The notes beneath the pieces were generated by a model, which had not been told where the DNA came from, made no database searches, and saw only the letters and a list, made by a program, of their open reading frames with translations. The position numbers were made by a program, and so were the translations under genes. From the NCBI GenBank assembly GCA_913060865.1, contig CAJXTU010000003.1:62001-126000 (forward strand): DNA of 64,000 bases. Direction: 5' to 3'. Below, piece by piece: positions 10,400 through 20,361 of this stretch; positions within the stretch are counted from its first letter, which is position 1, and every line of letters starts with the position of its first letter. The stretch comes from an uncultured Cycloclasticus sp. (lineage in GTDB: Bacteria; Pseudomonadota; Gammaproteobacteria; Methylococcales; Cycloclasticaceae).

Positions 10400-11749
10400 C
10401 TAACTTGGTATTTGGATTACTTGACCCACTTTGATTGTACTACTACGCATAGCATTTACTTTTTTTAGCGATGATAACGAGACACGATGACGTTGAGCGA
10501 TAGCCGATAATGTATCGCCTTTTTTAATTTTATATGTAGTATTTGCTAGCCTCAGCGTTGGTGTGGACGGTAACCGTTGGTTCGCAAAATATGCTTTAAC
10601 ACCTTTCAAAATAGCATTCGCTACTTTTGATTGGTGCTTAGGGCTGCGTAATTTAGCTTCTTCATTTTTATTTGAAATAAACGCTGTTTCTACCAAAATT
10701 GATGGTATATCAGGTGATTTCAACACCATAAACCCAGCACGTTGAACTTGTTTTTTATGAACATGCCCAACGCCCTTTAGATTCTTTAACACCTCTCCCG
10801 CTACCGTTGCGCTGGCATCCTCGGTATGGTTTTGTGATAAGTCCAACAGGACTGATGCCAACATATCATCCTTATCATCCAAACTCACCCCACCGACTAA
10901 ATCAGCTGAATTCTCGCTATTGGCAAGCCACCTTGCCGCTTCACTACTGGCACCCCGGTTAGACAATACGTATACCGACGAACCTCTGGCCCGTTGATCC
11001 TTAAACGCATCGGCATGAATAGACACAAATAAATCGGCTTTAGCACGGCGAGCTTTTTCCATCCGCTGACGCAAACCAATATAATAATCGCCTGTTCGGA
11101 CTAAATACGCCTGCATGTTAGGCTGCCTATTTACTAGTGCCGCCAATTTTTTAGCAATCGCCAACACCACCACCTTTTCACGAGTACCTCTATGGCCTCT
11201 TGCACCCGGATCTTCACCACCATGCCCAGCATCGATAGCGACAATCCATTTGTTACTTTTGATTGCGCTCGCTGATTTCTTCAGCGCCAACCCTTGTTTA
11301 GCTGACTTCTTCTGGTCTGGATATAAATCAACCACTAAACGATGACCATAATTGGCATTAGGTGTTAATAAAAAACTTTTCGCGCTCACGGTCGTTTTTA
11401 AATCAATTACTACGCGTAAATCTTTACCATTACGAGAGGCTTGCCGCATTAAGCTAACGACCTTGTGGTTAGATGAAAACTCAGGCAGAGTCGCATCAAA
11501 TTTAACATCATTTAAATCTAACACTAAACGAGGTGGGTTATCGAGTGTAAACACCTTATGTTCCACGGGCGATGTGAGCCCAAGAACTAAACGAGTATGA
11601 TCAGGCGCTGTCCAAAATCGTAGTGATTGAACGTTTTTATTTGAAGCAGCCATCGCTAAGCTGTTAACTAACAGCATAAAAACAACTAGCGTCGGCATCA
11701 AAAAACGCCTACTTAGTTTAAAATTATTCGAGAATAGTTTCATAACCAA
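10400..11749 (-). CDS. amiC: N-acetylmuramoyl-L-alanine amidase with AMIN and LysM domains
   Basis: Periplasmic zinc amidase that cuts septal peptidoglycan during cell separation. The 449 residues begin with a signal peptide (hydrophobic segment about residues 16-34 ending AMAAS), then an AMIN targeting domain (SLRFWTAPDHTRLVLGL), the Amidase_3 catalytic domain (VAIDAGHGGEDPGARG, with zinc ligands in DAGHGGED and SIHAD; VETAFISN) and a C-terminal LysM module (YKIKKGDTLSAIAQRH). It occupies the amiB position between tsaE and mutL; amiB and amiC cannot be separated with certainty from sequence alone. Confidence 0.93.
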   Translation of the reverse strand: MVMKLFSNNFKLSRRFLMPTLVVFMLLVNSLAMAASNKNVQSLRFWTAPDHTRLVLGLTSPVEHKVFTLDNPPRLVLDLNDVKFDATLPEFSSNHKVVSLMRQASRNGKDLRVVIDLKTTVSAKSFLLTPNANYGHRLVVDLYPDQKKSAKQGLALKKSASAIKSNKWIVAIDAGHGGEDPGARGHRGTREKVVVLAIAKKLAALVNRQPNMQAYLVRTGDYYIGLRQRMEKARRAKADLFVSIHADAFKDQRARGSSVYVLSNRGASSEAARWLANSENSADLVGGVSLDDKDDMLASVLLDLSQNHTEDASATVAGEVLKNLKGVGHVHKKQVQRAGFMVLKSPDIPSILVETAFISNKNEEAKLRSPKHQSKVANAILKGVKAYFANQRLPSTPTLRLANTTYKIKKGDTLSAIAQRHRVSLSSLKKVNAMRSSTIKVGQVIQIPS

Positions 11750-11755
11750 CTGTTT

Positions 11756-12172
11756 TTATGAGTCTTTATATTTAGATATTAACAGTTCTCGCTCACTTCC
11801 GTAAATATTTATTTTGATCACTACGTCTGGCTTGGGCAATAACCCATCACCTTTTTCAGGCCACTCAACAAAACAAATCGATTCTTTATTTAGGTAATCA
11901 CGCATACCCATATATTCCAGTTCTTCAGCACCCATTAAACGGTACAAATCAAAGTGAAAAACAGGCAGGTTTTTGATGGTATAGGGCTCAACTAGATTAT
12001 ACGTTGGACTTTTGACTGAGCCTTTATGTCCCAAGCCTTTAAGAATGCCACGAACCAAGGTTGTTTTTCCTGCGCCTAAATCACCAATTAAGAACACTAA
12101 CATTCCCGGCGTTAGCTCTAGTGCCAGTTGCTCACCGGCATCTAACATGTCCTGTTCATTTTTTATGATCAT
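11756..12172 (-). CDS. tsaE: tRNA threonylcarbamoyladenosine biosynthesis protein TsaE
   Basis: P-loop ATPase that works with TsaB and TsaD to make t6A at position 37 of ANN-decoding tRNAs. The 138 residues show Walker A GDLGAGKTTLVRG at about residues 30-42, the family segment FHFDLYRL, and VEWPEKG. The start overlaps the end of nnrD by 17 nt, and the stop is 6 nt from amiC, so it sits inside a tight operon. Confidence 0.95.
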   Translation of the reverse strand: MIIKNEQDMLDAGEQLALELTPGMLVFLIGDLGAGKTTLVRGILKGLGHKGSVKSPTYNLVEPYTIKNLPVFHFDLYRLMGAEELEYMGMRDYLNKESICFVEWPEKGDGLLPKPDVVIKINIYGSERELLISKYKDS

Positions 12173-13004
12173 TAATTAACTCTCGTATCGGTTGCATTAA
12201 ATCGCTAGCCAGCAAGCCAACCTTCCCTTGTTGGGCAGCACGATCACCAGCAGTTGCATGTAGAACAACGCCTAACTTAGCCGCATCGAAGCACGTTAAC
12301 CCTTGCGCTATTAACCCAGCAATCACCCCTGTTAACACGTCCCCCATTCCACCTGATGCCATACCTGAATTCCCCGCATCGCAGATATAAACATCACCTG
12401 TGCCATCGAAAACCAAACTACCCGAGCCCTTTAAAACAACAACTCCACCGTATTCATGCTGGAGTTTTTTTATCGCTGCAGGTCTATCTTTTTGAATTTG
12501 CTCTGTCGAACAGTTCAATAGCCTCGCAGCCTCGCCAACATGTGGCGTTAATACCCAACGGTTACTCTTTCGCGGCGATGTCGATAATAAGTTAAGCGCA
12601 TCGGCATCGACTACCATCGGTAAACTAACATCCAGCGCTTGTTCAAACAATTTAGTTGACCAGCGTGTTTGCCCTAAACCCGGCCCTAGTCCAATTACGT
12701 TACATTTCTGGCTGAGTGATGTTAATGTTTTTTTATCATCAACTCCATGGCACATCAGCTCCGGCCTGGACATTGTCATGTACGCTGCGTGCTCTACCTT
12801 TGTAGCAACGCTTACTAAGCCACTCCCCACTCTTAACGCCGCTTCTGAGGCTAAGCGTATCGCACCGCTAAATCCCGTATTACCGCCCACTAATAAACTA
12901 TGGCCAAAGTCACCTTTATGCGAGTCTTCAGCTCTAGAGGGCATCAATTTTATCATTTCACCGAATGACAATACGCTAACGTTAGATTGTATGATTTCAG
13001 ACAT
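12156..13004 (-). CDS. nnrD: ADP-dependent (S)-NAD(P)H-hydrate dehydratase, stand-alone
   Basis: Repairs damaged NADH/NADPH hydrates, using ADP as phosphate donor. The 282 residues are the ribokinase-like dehydratase domain alone: GDFGHSLLVGG near residue 32, GLGPGLGQTRW near residue 105, and the catalytic GNSGMASGGMGDVLTG near residue 216. In Enterobacteria the gene is a bifunctional fusion with an N-terminal YjeF/NnrE epimerase domain of about 220 residues. Only 72 nt separate this start from queG, so that domain is absent here. First gene of the block. Confidence 0.92.
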   Translation of the reverse strand: MSEIIQSNVSVLSFGEMIKLMPSRAEDSHKGDFGHSLLVGGNTGFSGAIRLASEAALRVGSGLVSVATKVEHAAYMTMSRPELMCHGVDDKKTLTSLSQKCNVIGLGPGLGQTRWSTKLFEQALDVSLPMVVDADALNLLSTSPRKSNRWVLTPHVGEAARLLNCSTEQIQKDRPAAIKKLQHEYGGVVVLKGSGSLVFDGTGDVYICDAGNSGMASGGMGDVLTGVIAGLIAQGLTCFDAAKLGVVLHATAGDRAAQQGKVGLLASDLMQPIRELINDHKK

Positions 13005-13076
13005 AAAAGGCCATTCTGTATAGTGTTAAATATAGATGGGTAAATTCAATTAGCATTTTAATGTATCCTACCGCAG

Positions 13077-14153
13077 ATGGATGCAAACAACATCGACTTC
13101 AAACAACTTGCACAGGAAATAAAGCAACTAGGGCAGTCGCTTGGTTTTCAACAAGTCGGCATTACCGATACTAACTTATCAACGGCTGAAGAGCAGTTGA
13201 ATAGCTGGCTTGATGCTGGTTTTCACGGTGATTTAAATTACATGCAAAAGCATGGCACTAAACGTACTCGTCCTGATGAATTACACACCGGTACAGTTCG
13301 CATTATTTCATGTCGCATGGATTATTTACCAGAACCGATGAAACAAACTGACGCGTTAATGAAAGACCCCGTTCGCGCCTACATTTCACGTTATTCTTTA
13401 GGACGTGACTACCACAAAGTTATTAGAAAAAAACTCCAGAAGCTCGCCGATCTCATCGAACAAAAAACCGGGGCTTTTGGCTATCGCGCATTTGTCGATA
13501 GCGCTCCTGTTATGGAAAAAGCTATTGCTCAAAAAGCCGGCTTAGGCTGGATCGGTAAACACAGTAATGTGCTCAACAAAGAGGCAGGCTCTTGGTTTTT
13601 CTTAGGTGAACTATATGTTGATTTACCGTTGCCTATTGACACCGCGGCTGACGAACATTGCGGACGATGTACAGACTGTATTGATATTTGCCCAACCAAG
13701 GCTATTGTTGCCCCTTATATTGTTGATGCACGACGCTGTATATCGTATTTAACCATCGAGCTTAAAGGCTCCATTCCCGTAGAGTTTCGTCACGCAATAG
13801 GCAACCGTATTTATGGTTGTGACGATTGCCAACAAGTCTGCCCATGGAACAGGTTTGCCAACTTAACGGAAGAGAAAGACTTTATTGCTCGCCATCATTT
13901 AGACACCGTCAACTTAATTGATATTTTTAAGTGGGACGAAGAAACCTTCTTGGCAACCACTGAAGGCTCGGCTATTCGTAGGATTGGCTATGAAAGCTGG
14001 ATTAGGAACATTGCCGTTGCCTTAGGCAATGCCCCGCATAATGAACACATCATCAGCACGCTGAAAGAGAAGTTACACGACGAAAGCCCTATTATTCGCG
14101 AACACGTACAGTGGGCTATTCAACAACAAGAAAGTCACCCTAAAGCCCTTTGA
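13077..14153 (+). CDS. queG: Epoxyqueuosine reductase
   Basis: Cobalamin- and iron-sulfur-dependent enzyme that reduces epoxyqueuosine to queuosine in tRNA, the last step of the pathway. The 358 residues have two 4Fe-4S cysteine sets (CGRCTDCIDICPTKAI at about residues 195-210 and GCDDCQQVCPWNRF about 50 residues later) and a C-terminal HEAT-like segment (IREHVQWAIQQQ). It is divergently transcribed from nnrD across 72 nt, which must hold both promoters. queG next to nnr is the enterobacterial arrangement. Confidence 0.96.
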   Translation: MDANNIDFKQLAQEIKQLGQSLGFQQVGITDTNLSTAEEQLNSWLDAGFHGDLNYMQKHGTKRTRPDELHTGTVRIISCRMDYLPEPMKQTDALMKDPVRAYISRYSLGRDYHKVIRKKLQKLADLIEQKTGAFGYRAFVDSAPVMEKAIAQKAGLGWIGKHSNVLNKEAGSWFFLGELYVDLPLPIDTAADEHCGRCTDCIDICPTKAIVAPYIVDARRCISYLTIELKGSIPVEFRHAIGNRIYGCDDCQQVCPWNRFANLTEEKDFIARHHLDTVNLIDIFKWDEETFLATTEGSAIRRIGYESWIRNIAVALGNAPHNEHIISTLKEKLHDESPIIREHVQWAIQQQESHPKAL

Positions 14154-14209
14154 AATAAACCCAGCATCTAAAAAGGCGTGCCCTCTCAAGTAGCTAATAA
14201 GTATTTAGA

Positions 14210-14758
14210 TTAACCCGCTTTAATAAAGTTTTTTCTGTAATATTTAAGCTCTTCGATTGACTCAATAACGTCATCCAATGCTTGGTGTGTCGCTTGCTTT
14301 TTAAAGCCTTTCATTATTTCAGGCGCCCAACGACTCGCCAGCTCTTTTAACGTGCTGACATCTAAGTTTCGATAATGAAAAAAAGCTTCTAACGTTGGCA
14401 TGTAGTTCGCCATAAAGCGTCGATCCTGACAAATACTATTACCACACATCGGTGAAGCGCCTTTCGGCACCCATTTCTCTAAAAACTCAATCGTTTCTAG
14501 TTCCGCATCATTTTCTGTTAATGGACTGTTCAACACTCGTTCAATTAGCCCTGATTGACCATGATGTGTTTGATTCCAGTCATCCATTGCATCCATGGTT
14601 TCTTTTGTTTGGCGTACTGCCAATACCGGCCCTTGCGCCAGTATATTCAACTCCTTATCCGTAACAACCGTTGCTATTTCAATGATAGAATCTGTAGCCG
14701 GTTCTAAACCTGTCATTTCAAGGTCGATCCATATTAAGTTTTGTTTGTCTTGAGACAT
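14210..14758 (-). CDS. orn: Oligoribonuclease
   Basis: 3'-5' exonuclease of the DEDDh family that degrades 2-5-nt RNAs, including pGpG from c-di-GMP breakdown. The 182 residues have [11 protein letters not shown] (ExoI, residues 10-20), a central [15 protein letters not shown] segment, and [14 protein letters not shown] (ExoIII). It is convergent with queG (56 nt apart) and divergent from the M48 peptidase gene. In Enterobacteria orn, rsgA and queG are also neighbours; here orn is on the strand opposite queG. Confidence 0.96.
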   Translation of the reverse strand: MSQDKQNLIWIDLEMTGLEPATDSIIEIATVVTDKELNILAQGPVLAVRQTKETMDAMDDWNQTHHGQSGLIERVLNSPLTENDAELETIEFLEKWVPKGASPMCGNSICQDRRFMANYMPTLEAFFHYRNLDVSTLKELASRWAPEIMKGFKKQATHQALDDVIESIEELKYYRKNFIKAG

Positions 14759-14815
14759 TGTATTACCTATTATCTTGATTAAAACCTTACTAACACACCC
14801 TATGTTAATAAAATC

Positions 14816-16069
14816 ATGAATGAATTTAGTTATCTATTTCTTTTTCTTTTATCAGTTTCAACAGTACTAAGCCTATGGCTTAATAGCCGTCAAATGGCTT
14901 ATATCATGCACCATCGTGGCAAAGTACCCAATGACTTTAGTGAAAAAATTGATTTAACTGCCCACCAAAAGGCTGCCGATTACACCGTCGCCAAAACCAA
15001 ATTAGCTAATTTAAGCACCTTAATAGGGAGCGGCATATTAGTTCTATTAACCTTAGGCGGCCTCCTCAACATACTTGTCGATGCATCTCAAACTTATATT
15101 TATAATGACCTTTGGGCTGGTGTAGCGTTAATGATGTTCGTATTTATAGCCACTCATCTAATAGAACTTCCTATCGACGCTTTTCAAACATTTAATATCG
15201 AACAGCAATTTGGCTTCAACCGTTCTACGGTTGGCCAGTTCATTAAAGATCAGTTTTTACAACTCGCCTTATTGCTGGTTATCGGCGCACCCATTTTGTA
15301 TGCCTTACTCTGGGTAATGGGAGAGATGGGGCAATATTGGTGGCTATATGCTTGGCTACTGACCATTAGCTTTACATTTGTAATGACATGGCTAGTCCCC
15401 ACGTTTATTGCACCGTTATTTAATAAGTTCACAGCGCTTGAAGATGAAAAACTAACGTCACGCATCACTCAATTATTTGAACGTTGCGGTTTTAATAGTA
15501 AAGGCATTTATGTCATGGATGGCTCACGTCGCTCTGGACACGGCAATGCGTACTTTACGGGCATTGGCAATAATAAACGAATTGTTTTTTATGACACGTT
15601 AATTGAATCACTTAACACAGACGAAATTGAAGCGGTGCTTGCTCATGAGTTAGGTCACTTTAAATGCAAACACATCACAAAACAGATGATTGTTTCAACG
15701 ATCACTACATTAATGGGCTTTGCCCTTTTAGGTTGGCTTAAACAGCAAAACTGGTTTTTTGATGGATTAGGCGTTGTACAAATTAATAACGCAGCAGCGT
15801 TACTGCTATTTATTTTGGTTTTACCCATTTTTACGACATTCTTGCAGCCCATGGGTAGTTACTTCCAACGAAAGTTTGAATTTGAAGCCGACGCCTTTGC
15901 AAGCACTATAGCTAAACCTGAATATTTAATTCAGGCACTGGTAAAACTGTATCGTGACAATGCGAGCACACTAACACCCGACCCACTCTATTCTAGCTTT
16001 CACCATAGTCACCCACCGGCAGGAATTAGAATTAATCACTTAAAAAAACTAGCCAATTCAACCACCTAA
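14816..16069 (+). CDS. M48-family integral membrane metallopeptidase (Ste24/CAAX-protease-like)
   Basis: A 417-residue membrane zinc peptidase. Hydrophobic helices are seen near residues 3-20, 63-85, 100-120, 150-172, 178-198 and 290-345. The zinc motif HELGH is at about residues 277-281 ([15 protein letters not shown]), and the third ligand is in FEFEADAFA. Length and the region [18 protein letters not shown] match bacterial Ste24-like proteases, which are longer than HtpX (also present at 51819). Likely role is membrane protein quality control; substrates are not known. No clear ribosome-binding site precedes the ATG. Confidence 0.9.
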   Translation: MNEFSYLFLFLLSVSTVLSLWLNSRQMAYIMHHRGKVPNDFSEKIDLTAHQKAADYTVAKTKLANLSTLIGSGILVLLTLGGLLNILVDASQTYIYNDLWAGVALMMFVFIATHLIELPIDAFQTFNIEQQFGFNRSTVGQFIKDQFLQLALLLVIGAPILYALLWVMGEMGQYWWLYAWLLTISFTFVMTWLVPTFIAPLFNKFTALEDEKLTSRITQLFERCGFNSKGIYVMDGSRRSGHGNAYFTGIGNNKRIVFYDTLIESLNTDEIEAVLAHELGHFKCKHITKQMIVSTITTLMGFALLGWLKQQNWFFDGLGVVQINNAAALLLFILVLPIFTTFLQPMGSYFQRKFEFEADAFASTIAKPEYLIQALVKLYRDNASTLTPDPLYSSFHHSHPPAGIRINHLKKLANSTT

Positions 16070-16223
16070 TGTTGAGGCATCTCGTGAAAATACAGTTAAG
16101 CATAGCTGTATTTAAAGCCAATAAAACGCAGATTGATTGCTCCTCAGTGAATTCAATTAGTCATATGGACTTGTTATCATAAATAAACAGTCAAACTCGG
16201 CTAAACAGCAAAGCCAACCACTC

Positions 16224-17102
16224 ATGAAAGGCCGTATCGTTGCACACCTGGGTAAGGCCTTAATTGTTGAAGGCGAAGATGGACTAACCGCCCGTTGTAA
16301 AAAACGTACCCAACTTCAACAACCCGCCGTTGGAGATGATGTCGAATGGATGAAAACTGAAGAAGGCGCTGGGCGTGTCGAAAAAATATTAGAACGAAGA
16401 TCCTTGCTTTCAAGGCCAGCAAAAAATGGACAGACCAGACCTGTTGCCGCTAATTTAGATCAAATCGTGGCTATTCTAGCCGTCAAACCTAACATTGACC
16501 CCCTGCTACTCGATCAATACCTCATCGTTAGTGAGTTTCAAGGAATTAGGCCTCTTATTGTATTAAATAAAGTGGATCTTTTAGATGAAAAATCAAGACA
16601 AAATACGGACGAATTAATCTTGCTCTACAGAAGCCTTGACTACGAAGTCATCGAAGTCAGTGCCGTAGACAAAACGGGTTTGGACACATTAAGGGAACGA
16701 TTAAAAGATCAAACCAGCATCCTAGTCGGTCAATCAGGCGTAGGTAAATCCACTATTACCAATGCCTTACTACCTGATTTAGACATTCAAACAAAAGCAC
16801 TATCTACCGCTTCTGGTTTAGGTAAACATACCACCACCTCATCCACTTTATATAAATTACCAGAAGGAGGTGACATTATTGATAGTCCAGGGGTCAATAT
16901 TTTTGGCCTGGCACATATTACCGAGCACAATTTAGCTTATGGCTACCGTGAAATAAAACAGTTAGCGAACCAATGCAAATATTCTAACTGCTTGCATTTA
17001 AAGGAACCTAAGTGCGCCGTTAAAGACGGGGTTGAAAGTGGCAGCGTGTCAAAACAACGTTATTTAAGATATCTCAAACTGCGAGACAAACTGGCCTACT
17101 AG
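16224..17102 (+). CDS. rsgA: Small ribosomal subunit biogenesis GTPase RsgA
   Basis: Circularly permuted GTPase that checks 30S maturation. The 292 residues contain an OB fold, NKVDLL (G4) before GQSGVGKSTITNALL (G1), DSPGVNIFG (G3) and a C-terminal zinc knuckle with CKYSNCLHLKEPKC. The ATG at 16224 has no convincing ribosome-binding site. The open frame extends 21 codons upstream (through NKQSNSAKQQSQPL), reminiscent of the longer N-terminus of enterobacterial RsgA, but holds no standard start. The stop overlaps the opposing HIT gene by 4 nt. Confidence 0.94.
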   Translation: MKGRIVAHLGKALIVEGEDGLTARCKKRTQLQQPAVGDDVEWMKTEEGAGRVEKILERRSLLSRPAKNGQTRPVAANLDQIVAILAVKPNIDPLLLDQYLIVSEFQGIRPLIVLNKVDLLDEKSRQNTDELILLYRSLDYEVIEVSAVDKTGLDTLRERLKDQTSILVGQSGVGKSTITNALLPDLDIQTKALSTASGLGKHTTTSSTLYKLPEGGDIIDSPGVNIFGLAHITEHNLAYGYREIKQLANQCKYSNCLHLKEPKCAVKDGVESGSVSKQRYLRYLKLRDKLAY

Positions 17103-17443
17103 CCTGGCGGCCACTGCATCGCTCGGCCACCTAATAAATGCAGGTGAATATGATAAACCTCCTGCCCCGCATCTTGCTTGCAATTAAACACCGTTCGGTA
17201 ACCTGAATCGGCTAAGCCTTCTATTTCAGCCACTTTTTTGGCCGCCTGCATAATTTCTCCCATTAACAACGTATCGTCATCGCCCATATCAGCCAAAGTT
17301 GGAATATGTTTTTTAGGGATAATTAATATATGCGTTGGGGCGCGCGGGTTAATGTCTCTAAACGCTAAAACAGAATCTGTCTCATAGACAATATCTGGCG
17401 TTATTTCACCATTAACCATTTTACAAAATAAACAATCACTCAT
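17099..17443 (-). CDS. hinT: HIT-family purine nucleoside phosphoramidase-like protein
   Basis: Small nucleotide hydrolase of the histidine-triad superfamily. The 114 residues start MSDCLFCKMVNGEI, and the active-site triad appears as HIHLHLLGG near residues 98-106. Likely acts on AMP-linked substrates such as aminoacyl or lysyl adenylates. It lies 11 nt after recR and its stop overlaps rsgA tail-to-tail. Confidence 0.93.
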   Translation of the reverse strand: MSDCLFCKMVNGEITPDIVYETDSVLAFRDINPRAPTHILIIPKKHIPTLADMGDDDTLLMGEIMQAAKKVAEIEGLADSGYRTVFNCKQDAGQEVYHIHLHLLGGRAMQWPPG

Positions 17444-17454
17444 TGCTAGCTCCT

Positions 17455-18051
17455 TTAAACTTCGCTACGACCACTAAACGCATGAGATAGCGTTCCGCTA
17501 TCAATATATTCCAGCTCACCGCCAAACGGTACGCCATGCGCTATTCGTGTTGCTTTAACGTTATTCTTCTTTGCCATCTCGCTGATATAGTGCGCAGTCG
17601 CCTCACCTTCAACGGTTGGATTAGTAGCTAAAATAATTTCTCCAATCATGCCTAATTTCAGCCTATCGACAAGCTTATCTAAGCCAATTTCAGACGGCCC
17701 TAAACCGTCTAATGGCGATAAGCGGCCATTCAGTACAAAGTACACGCCCTTAAAAGAAGTCGCACCCTCTATTGCCATCACATCAGCTGGGGTTTCTACT
17801 ATACATAATACGTGTTGCTCCCGGCGTTCATCAGAACACAGGCTACAGACTTCAGACGAAGTTAGTGTTTGACAGGTCGCACAATGCCCAATTTTATCGA
17901 CTGCTTCAGCGAGACTTTGTGCCAATTTGAACGCCCCTTGACGGTCACGTTCTAACAAATGAAATGCCATACGCTGGGCAGACTTTTGGCCGACACCTGG
18001 CAAACAGCGTAACGCTTGCATAAGATCATTAAGAACCGGTTCTGCTGACAT
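17455..18051 (-). CDS. recR: Recombination mediator RecR
   Basis: With RecF and RecO, loads RecA on gapped DNA. The 198 residues have an N-terminal helix-hairpin-helix (LRCLPGVGQKSAQRMAFHLL), a four-cysteine zinc finger (CATCQTLTSSEVCSLC at about residues 57-72) and a TOPRIM domain (CIVETPADVMAIE). The start is 2 nt from the ebfC stop; dnaX-ebfC-recR is a conserved operon. Confidence 0.97.
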   Translation of the reverse strand: MSAEPVLNDLMQALRCLPGVGQKSAQRMAFHLLERDRQGAFKLAQSLAEAVDKIGHCATCQTLTSSEVCSLCSDERREQHVLCIVETPADVMAIEGATSFKGVYFVLNGRLSPLDGLGPSEIGLDKLVDRLKLGMIGEIILATNPTVEGEATAHYISEMAKKNNVKATRIAHGVPFGGELEYIDSGTLSHAFSGRSEV

Positions 18052-18053
18052 GG

Positions 18054-18383
18054 CTAAAAAGGTAATTTAAAGCCCGGTGGCAATGGAATACCCGCCGTCA
18101 TACCTGCCATGCTTTCTTTGTTTTCATTTTCCACCTTACGAACAGCATCATTAATGGCAGATACAATCAGGTCTTCTAGCATTTCTTGGTCATTATCTGC
18201 GATTAAACTGGGGTCAATTGATAACCGTTTAGCTTCGTGCTTACCCGTCAATACGACCTTTACAAGACCCGCACCCGACTCACCGGTTACTTCAAGTTCT
18301 GCTAATTTTTGCTGCGCCTCTTGCATTTTTTCCTGCATTTTTTGCGCTTGCTGCATCAAATCACCTAATTGATTCTTCATCAT
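18054..18383 (-). CDS. ebfC: Nucleoid-associated protein YbaB/EbfC
   Basis: Small DNA-binding dimer. The 109 residues have an N-terminal coiled coil ([19 protein letters not shown]) followed by the conserved core [21 protein letters not shown] and a Gly/Met-rich C-terminus. It sits between dnaX and recR, 20 nt from dnaX. Confidence 0.96.
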   Translation of the reverse strand: MMKNQLGDLMQQAQKMQEKMQEAQQKLAELEVTGESGAGLVKVVLTGKHEAKRLSIDPSLIADNDQEMLEDLIVSAINDAVRKVENENKESMAGMTAGIPLPPGFKLPF

Positions 18384-18403
18384 TTCTCCGTGCTGTACTC
18401 TAG

Positions 18404-20164
18404 TTAATCTATTGGTTTAATTGAGCCTTCAATAATCTTAGCGTCAAACAGCTCGATTATTTGTTTGACTACTGGGCTATCCCTAACTTCTTTTTCTGCT
18501 TCGCGTTGCCTATCGGCTACTTTTTCATTCGCAATACTGTTTGGCGTTTCAATATCTTTCGCGCCTTCTGTTAATCGAAGTTGCAACTTTCGACCATAAT
18601 GGACTGTTAATGCTTGCTCTAAATTCAACTCTGATTTTTTATTGAGTGATATATGTCCATCCATCAGCAATAACTCACACTCATGTTCACCCACTTTTAC
18701 CAAGGTTGCGTTATTAGCTAACTGAAGGGTCATGGGATCAAGGCCTAACGTGGGTACAAGCTCATGCCAAGGAAGGTCTGATTCAGGTATTACTGCGGGC
18801 TGCTCAATAGGGATATCTTTTGTTGGAATATTGACTGCTTCTGCCCGCGGTATATCTTTTGCCGGAATACTGACTGCTTCTGACTGCAGTATTTTTCCTG
18901 CCTCTATATTTTTAAGTGTTTTTTTTTCTGGGATGACCAGTTTCGGCGCTTTTTTAAATGACTCAGTACTCTTGTTGCTCTCAACCGCTGGTTGCACCGC
19001 TACGACTGAAGGCGAAGGCTCACTTATTTTTGCTGCAGTAGTCTGGGCTATTCCCCGCTGCTCAGTGGCCGGCTTATCACTAGCACCATCCAATTGAACG
19101 GGAGCAAACGCTAGCATACGTAACATTAACATTTCGAACCCAACTTTAGGCGTTGGTGCTAACGGCAGGTCTTTTTGCCCTATCAATGCGATTTGATAAT
19201 ACAGCTGAACATCTTCTTTAGTCAGCTCCTGCGCGAGCAAGCTTAAAGACTTATCCTCCGCCTCATTACCCACTATTTGACACACAGCGATTTGATGTAA
19301 GTAGTTTAATAACGACTGTAAAACTTCAGCATAATCAGGCGCAAACTCGTCAAGTTGCTGAATACTGTCTAATACCGCTGCACCTTGTCTCGTTAATAAC
19401 GCATTCAGTAGATCAAGTACTGGCTCTCGTGCCACACTGCCGAGCATATCAATCACATCGCTCTCAAGCAGGCCGCCATTACCATGCACAATAGCTTGAT
19501 CTAACAAACTAAGGCCATCACGCATACTGCCATCAGCCGCGCGTGCTAATAGTTCCGTTGCCTGATGCTGATATTCAATGCCTTCGCTATCTAAAATCAG
19601 CTTAAACTGCCCTTCAATCTGGTCTGGTAATAAACGTTTAAGGTTAAATTGCAAACAGCGTGACAAGACAGTCACTGGCATTTTCTGCGGATCGGTAGTC
19701 GCTAGCAAAAACTTCACATGAGCCGGTGGCTCTTCCAAGGTTTTTAACAGTGCGTTAAAACTGCTTTTGGAAAACATATGAACTTCATCAATCAAATAAA
19801 CTTTGTATTTACCTCGACTAGGTGAGTACTGAACATTTTCTAGTAAGTCTCGTGTGTCATCAACACCTGTTCGAGAGGCTGCATCCACTTCAATTAAATC
19901 CGGGTAGCAGCCTTGATCAACTTCTAAGCAGGTATCACACTTTCCACAGGGTTCAGCTTCCACTACATTAGGGCAATTCAGCGCCTTAGCCAGCACCCTC
20001 GCAATGGTCGTTTTACCAACACCTCGTGTCCCTGTGAACAAATAAGCATGATGCAGTCGATCATGTTCAAGCCCATTGATTAAGGCGCGCACAATATGTT
20101 CCTGCCCAACGACTTGAGCAAAATTTAACGGGCGCCATTTTCTTGCAAAGACTTTATAACTCAT
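18404..20164 (-). CDS. dnaX: DNA polymerase III subunits tau and gamma
   Basis: Clamp-loader ATPase of the replicase. The 586 residues carry the P-loop [15 protein letters not shown] (residues 45-59), a zinc module ([14 protein letters not shown]), DEVHMFS (Walker B), the SRC motif LSRCLQF, and a variable, Pro/Lys-rich linker with a tandem 13-residue repeat ([11 protein letters not shown] / [11 protein letters not shown]), then the tau C-terminal domain. A run of nine A (18919-18927) at codons 413-416 lies where E. coli makes gamma. Both other frames stop within five codons, so a short form of about 417 residues is predicted. Confidence 0.97.
   Translation of the reverse strand: MSYKVFARKWRPLNFAQVVGQEHIVRALINGLEHDRLHHAYLFTGTRGVGKTTIARVLAKALNCPNVVEAEPCGKCDTCLEVDQGCYPDLIEVDAASRTGVDDTRDLLENVQYSPSRGKYKVYLIDEVHMFSKSSFNALLKTLEEPPAHVKFLLATTDPQKMPVTVLSRCLQFNLKRLLPDQIEGQFKLILDSEGIEYQHQATELLARAADGSMRDGLSLLDQAIVHGNGGLLESDVIDMLGSVAREPVLDLLNALLTRQGAAVLDSIQQLDEFAPDYAEVLQSLLNYLHQIAVCQIVGNEAEDKSLSLLAQELTKEDVQLYYQIALIGQKDLPLAPTPKVGFEMLMLRMLAFAPVQLDGASDKPATEQRGIAQTTAAKISEPSPSVVAVQPAVESNKSTESFKKAPKLVIPEKKTLKNIEAGKILQSEAVSIPAKDIPRAEAVNIPTKDIPIEQPAVIPESDLPWHELVPTLGLDPMTLQLANNATLVKVGEHECELLLMDGHISLNKKSELNLEQALTVHYGRKLQLRLTEGAKDIETPNSIANEKVADRQREAEKEVRDSPVVKQIIELFDAKIIEGSIKPID
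18912..18927 (-). other. Predicted slippage site in dnaX (A9 run and -1 stop)
   Basis: On the minus strand GAA AAA AAA ACA is a run of nine A. A shift to the -1 frame reads AAC ACT TAA and ends at 18912; a shift to +1 ends four codons later at TAG. The shortened product (residue 415 plus Asn-Thr) would end at the gamma/tau boundary. An AATACTG...CAGTATT hairpin (18866-18893) follows 25 nt later. No Shine-Dalgarno-like stimulator is seen upstream, so polymerase slippage (as known for Thermus dnaX) is as likely as ribosomal frameshifting. Confidence 0.65.
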
Positions 20165-20245
20165 AAGTTTTATAGGGTAACAAAGGCGGTGACTTTGTGC
20201 GAATTTTTAGCCATGTAGATCTACAAAAATGTGACTAAATAATGG

Positions 20246-20361
20246 GTGGTAACTCATGCCAGCCACACCCCGGCACACGATTCCATCGCTGCCGTTGCTC
20301 CCTTCCGGGCCTGGCGGGGTTCACGACTTCACGTTGCGAGGGGACCGACATGAGTCACCAT
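20246..20361 (-). ncRNA. ffs: 4.5S RNA of the signal recognition particle
   Basis: On the minus strand the hallmark domain IV is visible: CCAGGCCCGGAAGGGAGCA, with GGAA tetraloop and the asymmetric internal loop that binds Ffh. The ends pair over about 14 bp (TGGTGACTCATGTC with GGCATGAGTTACCA), closing a hairpin of about 115 nt. It lies 82 nt upstream of dnaX on the same strand, a frequent gammaproteobacterial position. Ends are set from the pairing and may be off by a few bases. Confidence 0.93.

Noticed and set aside
16088-16113. Terminator after the Ste24-like gene
   Set aside because: AAATACAG/CTGTATTT is AU-rich with a 10-nt loop and only a short T tract; too weak to call.
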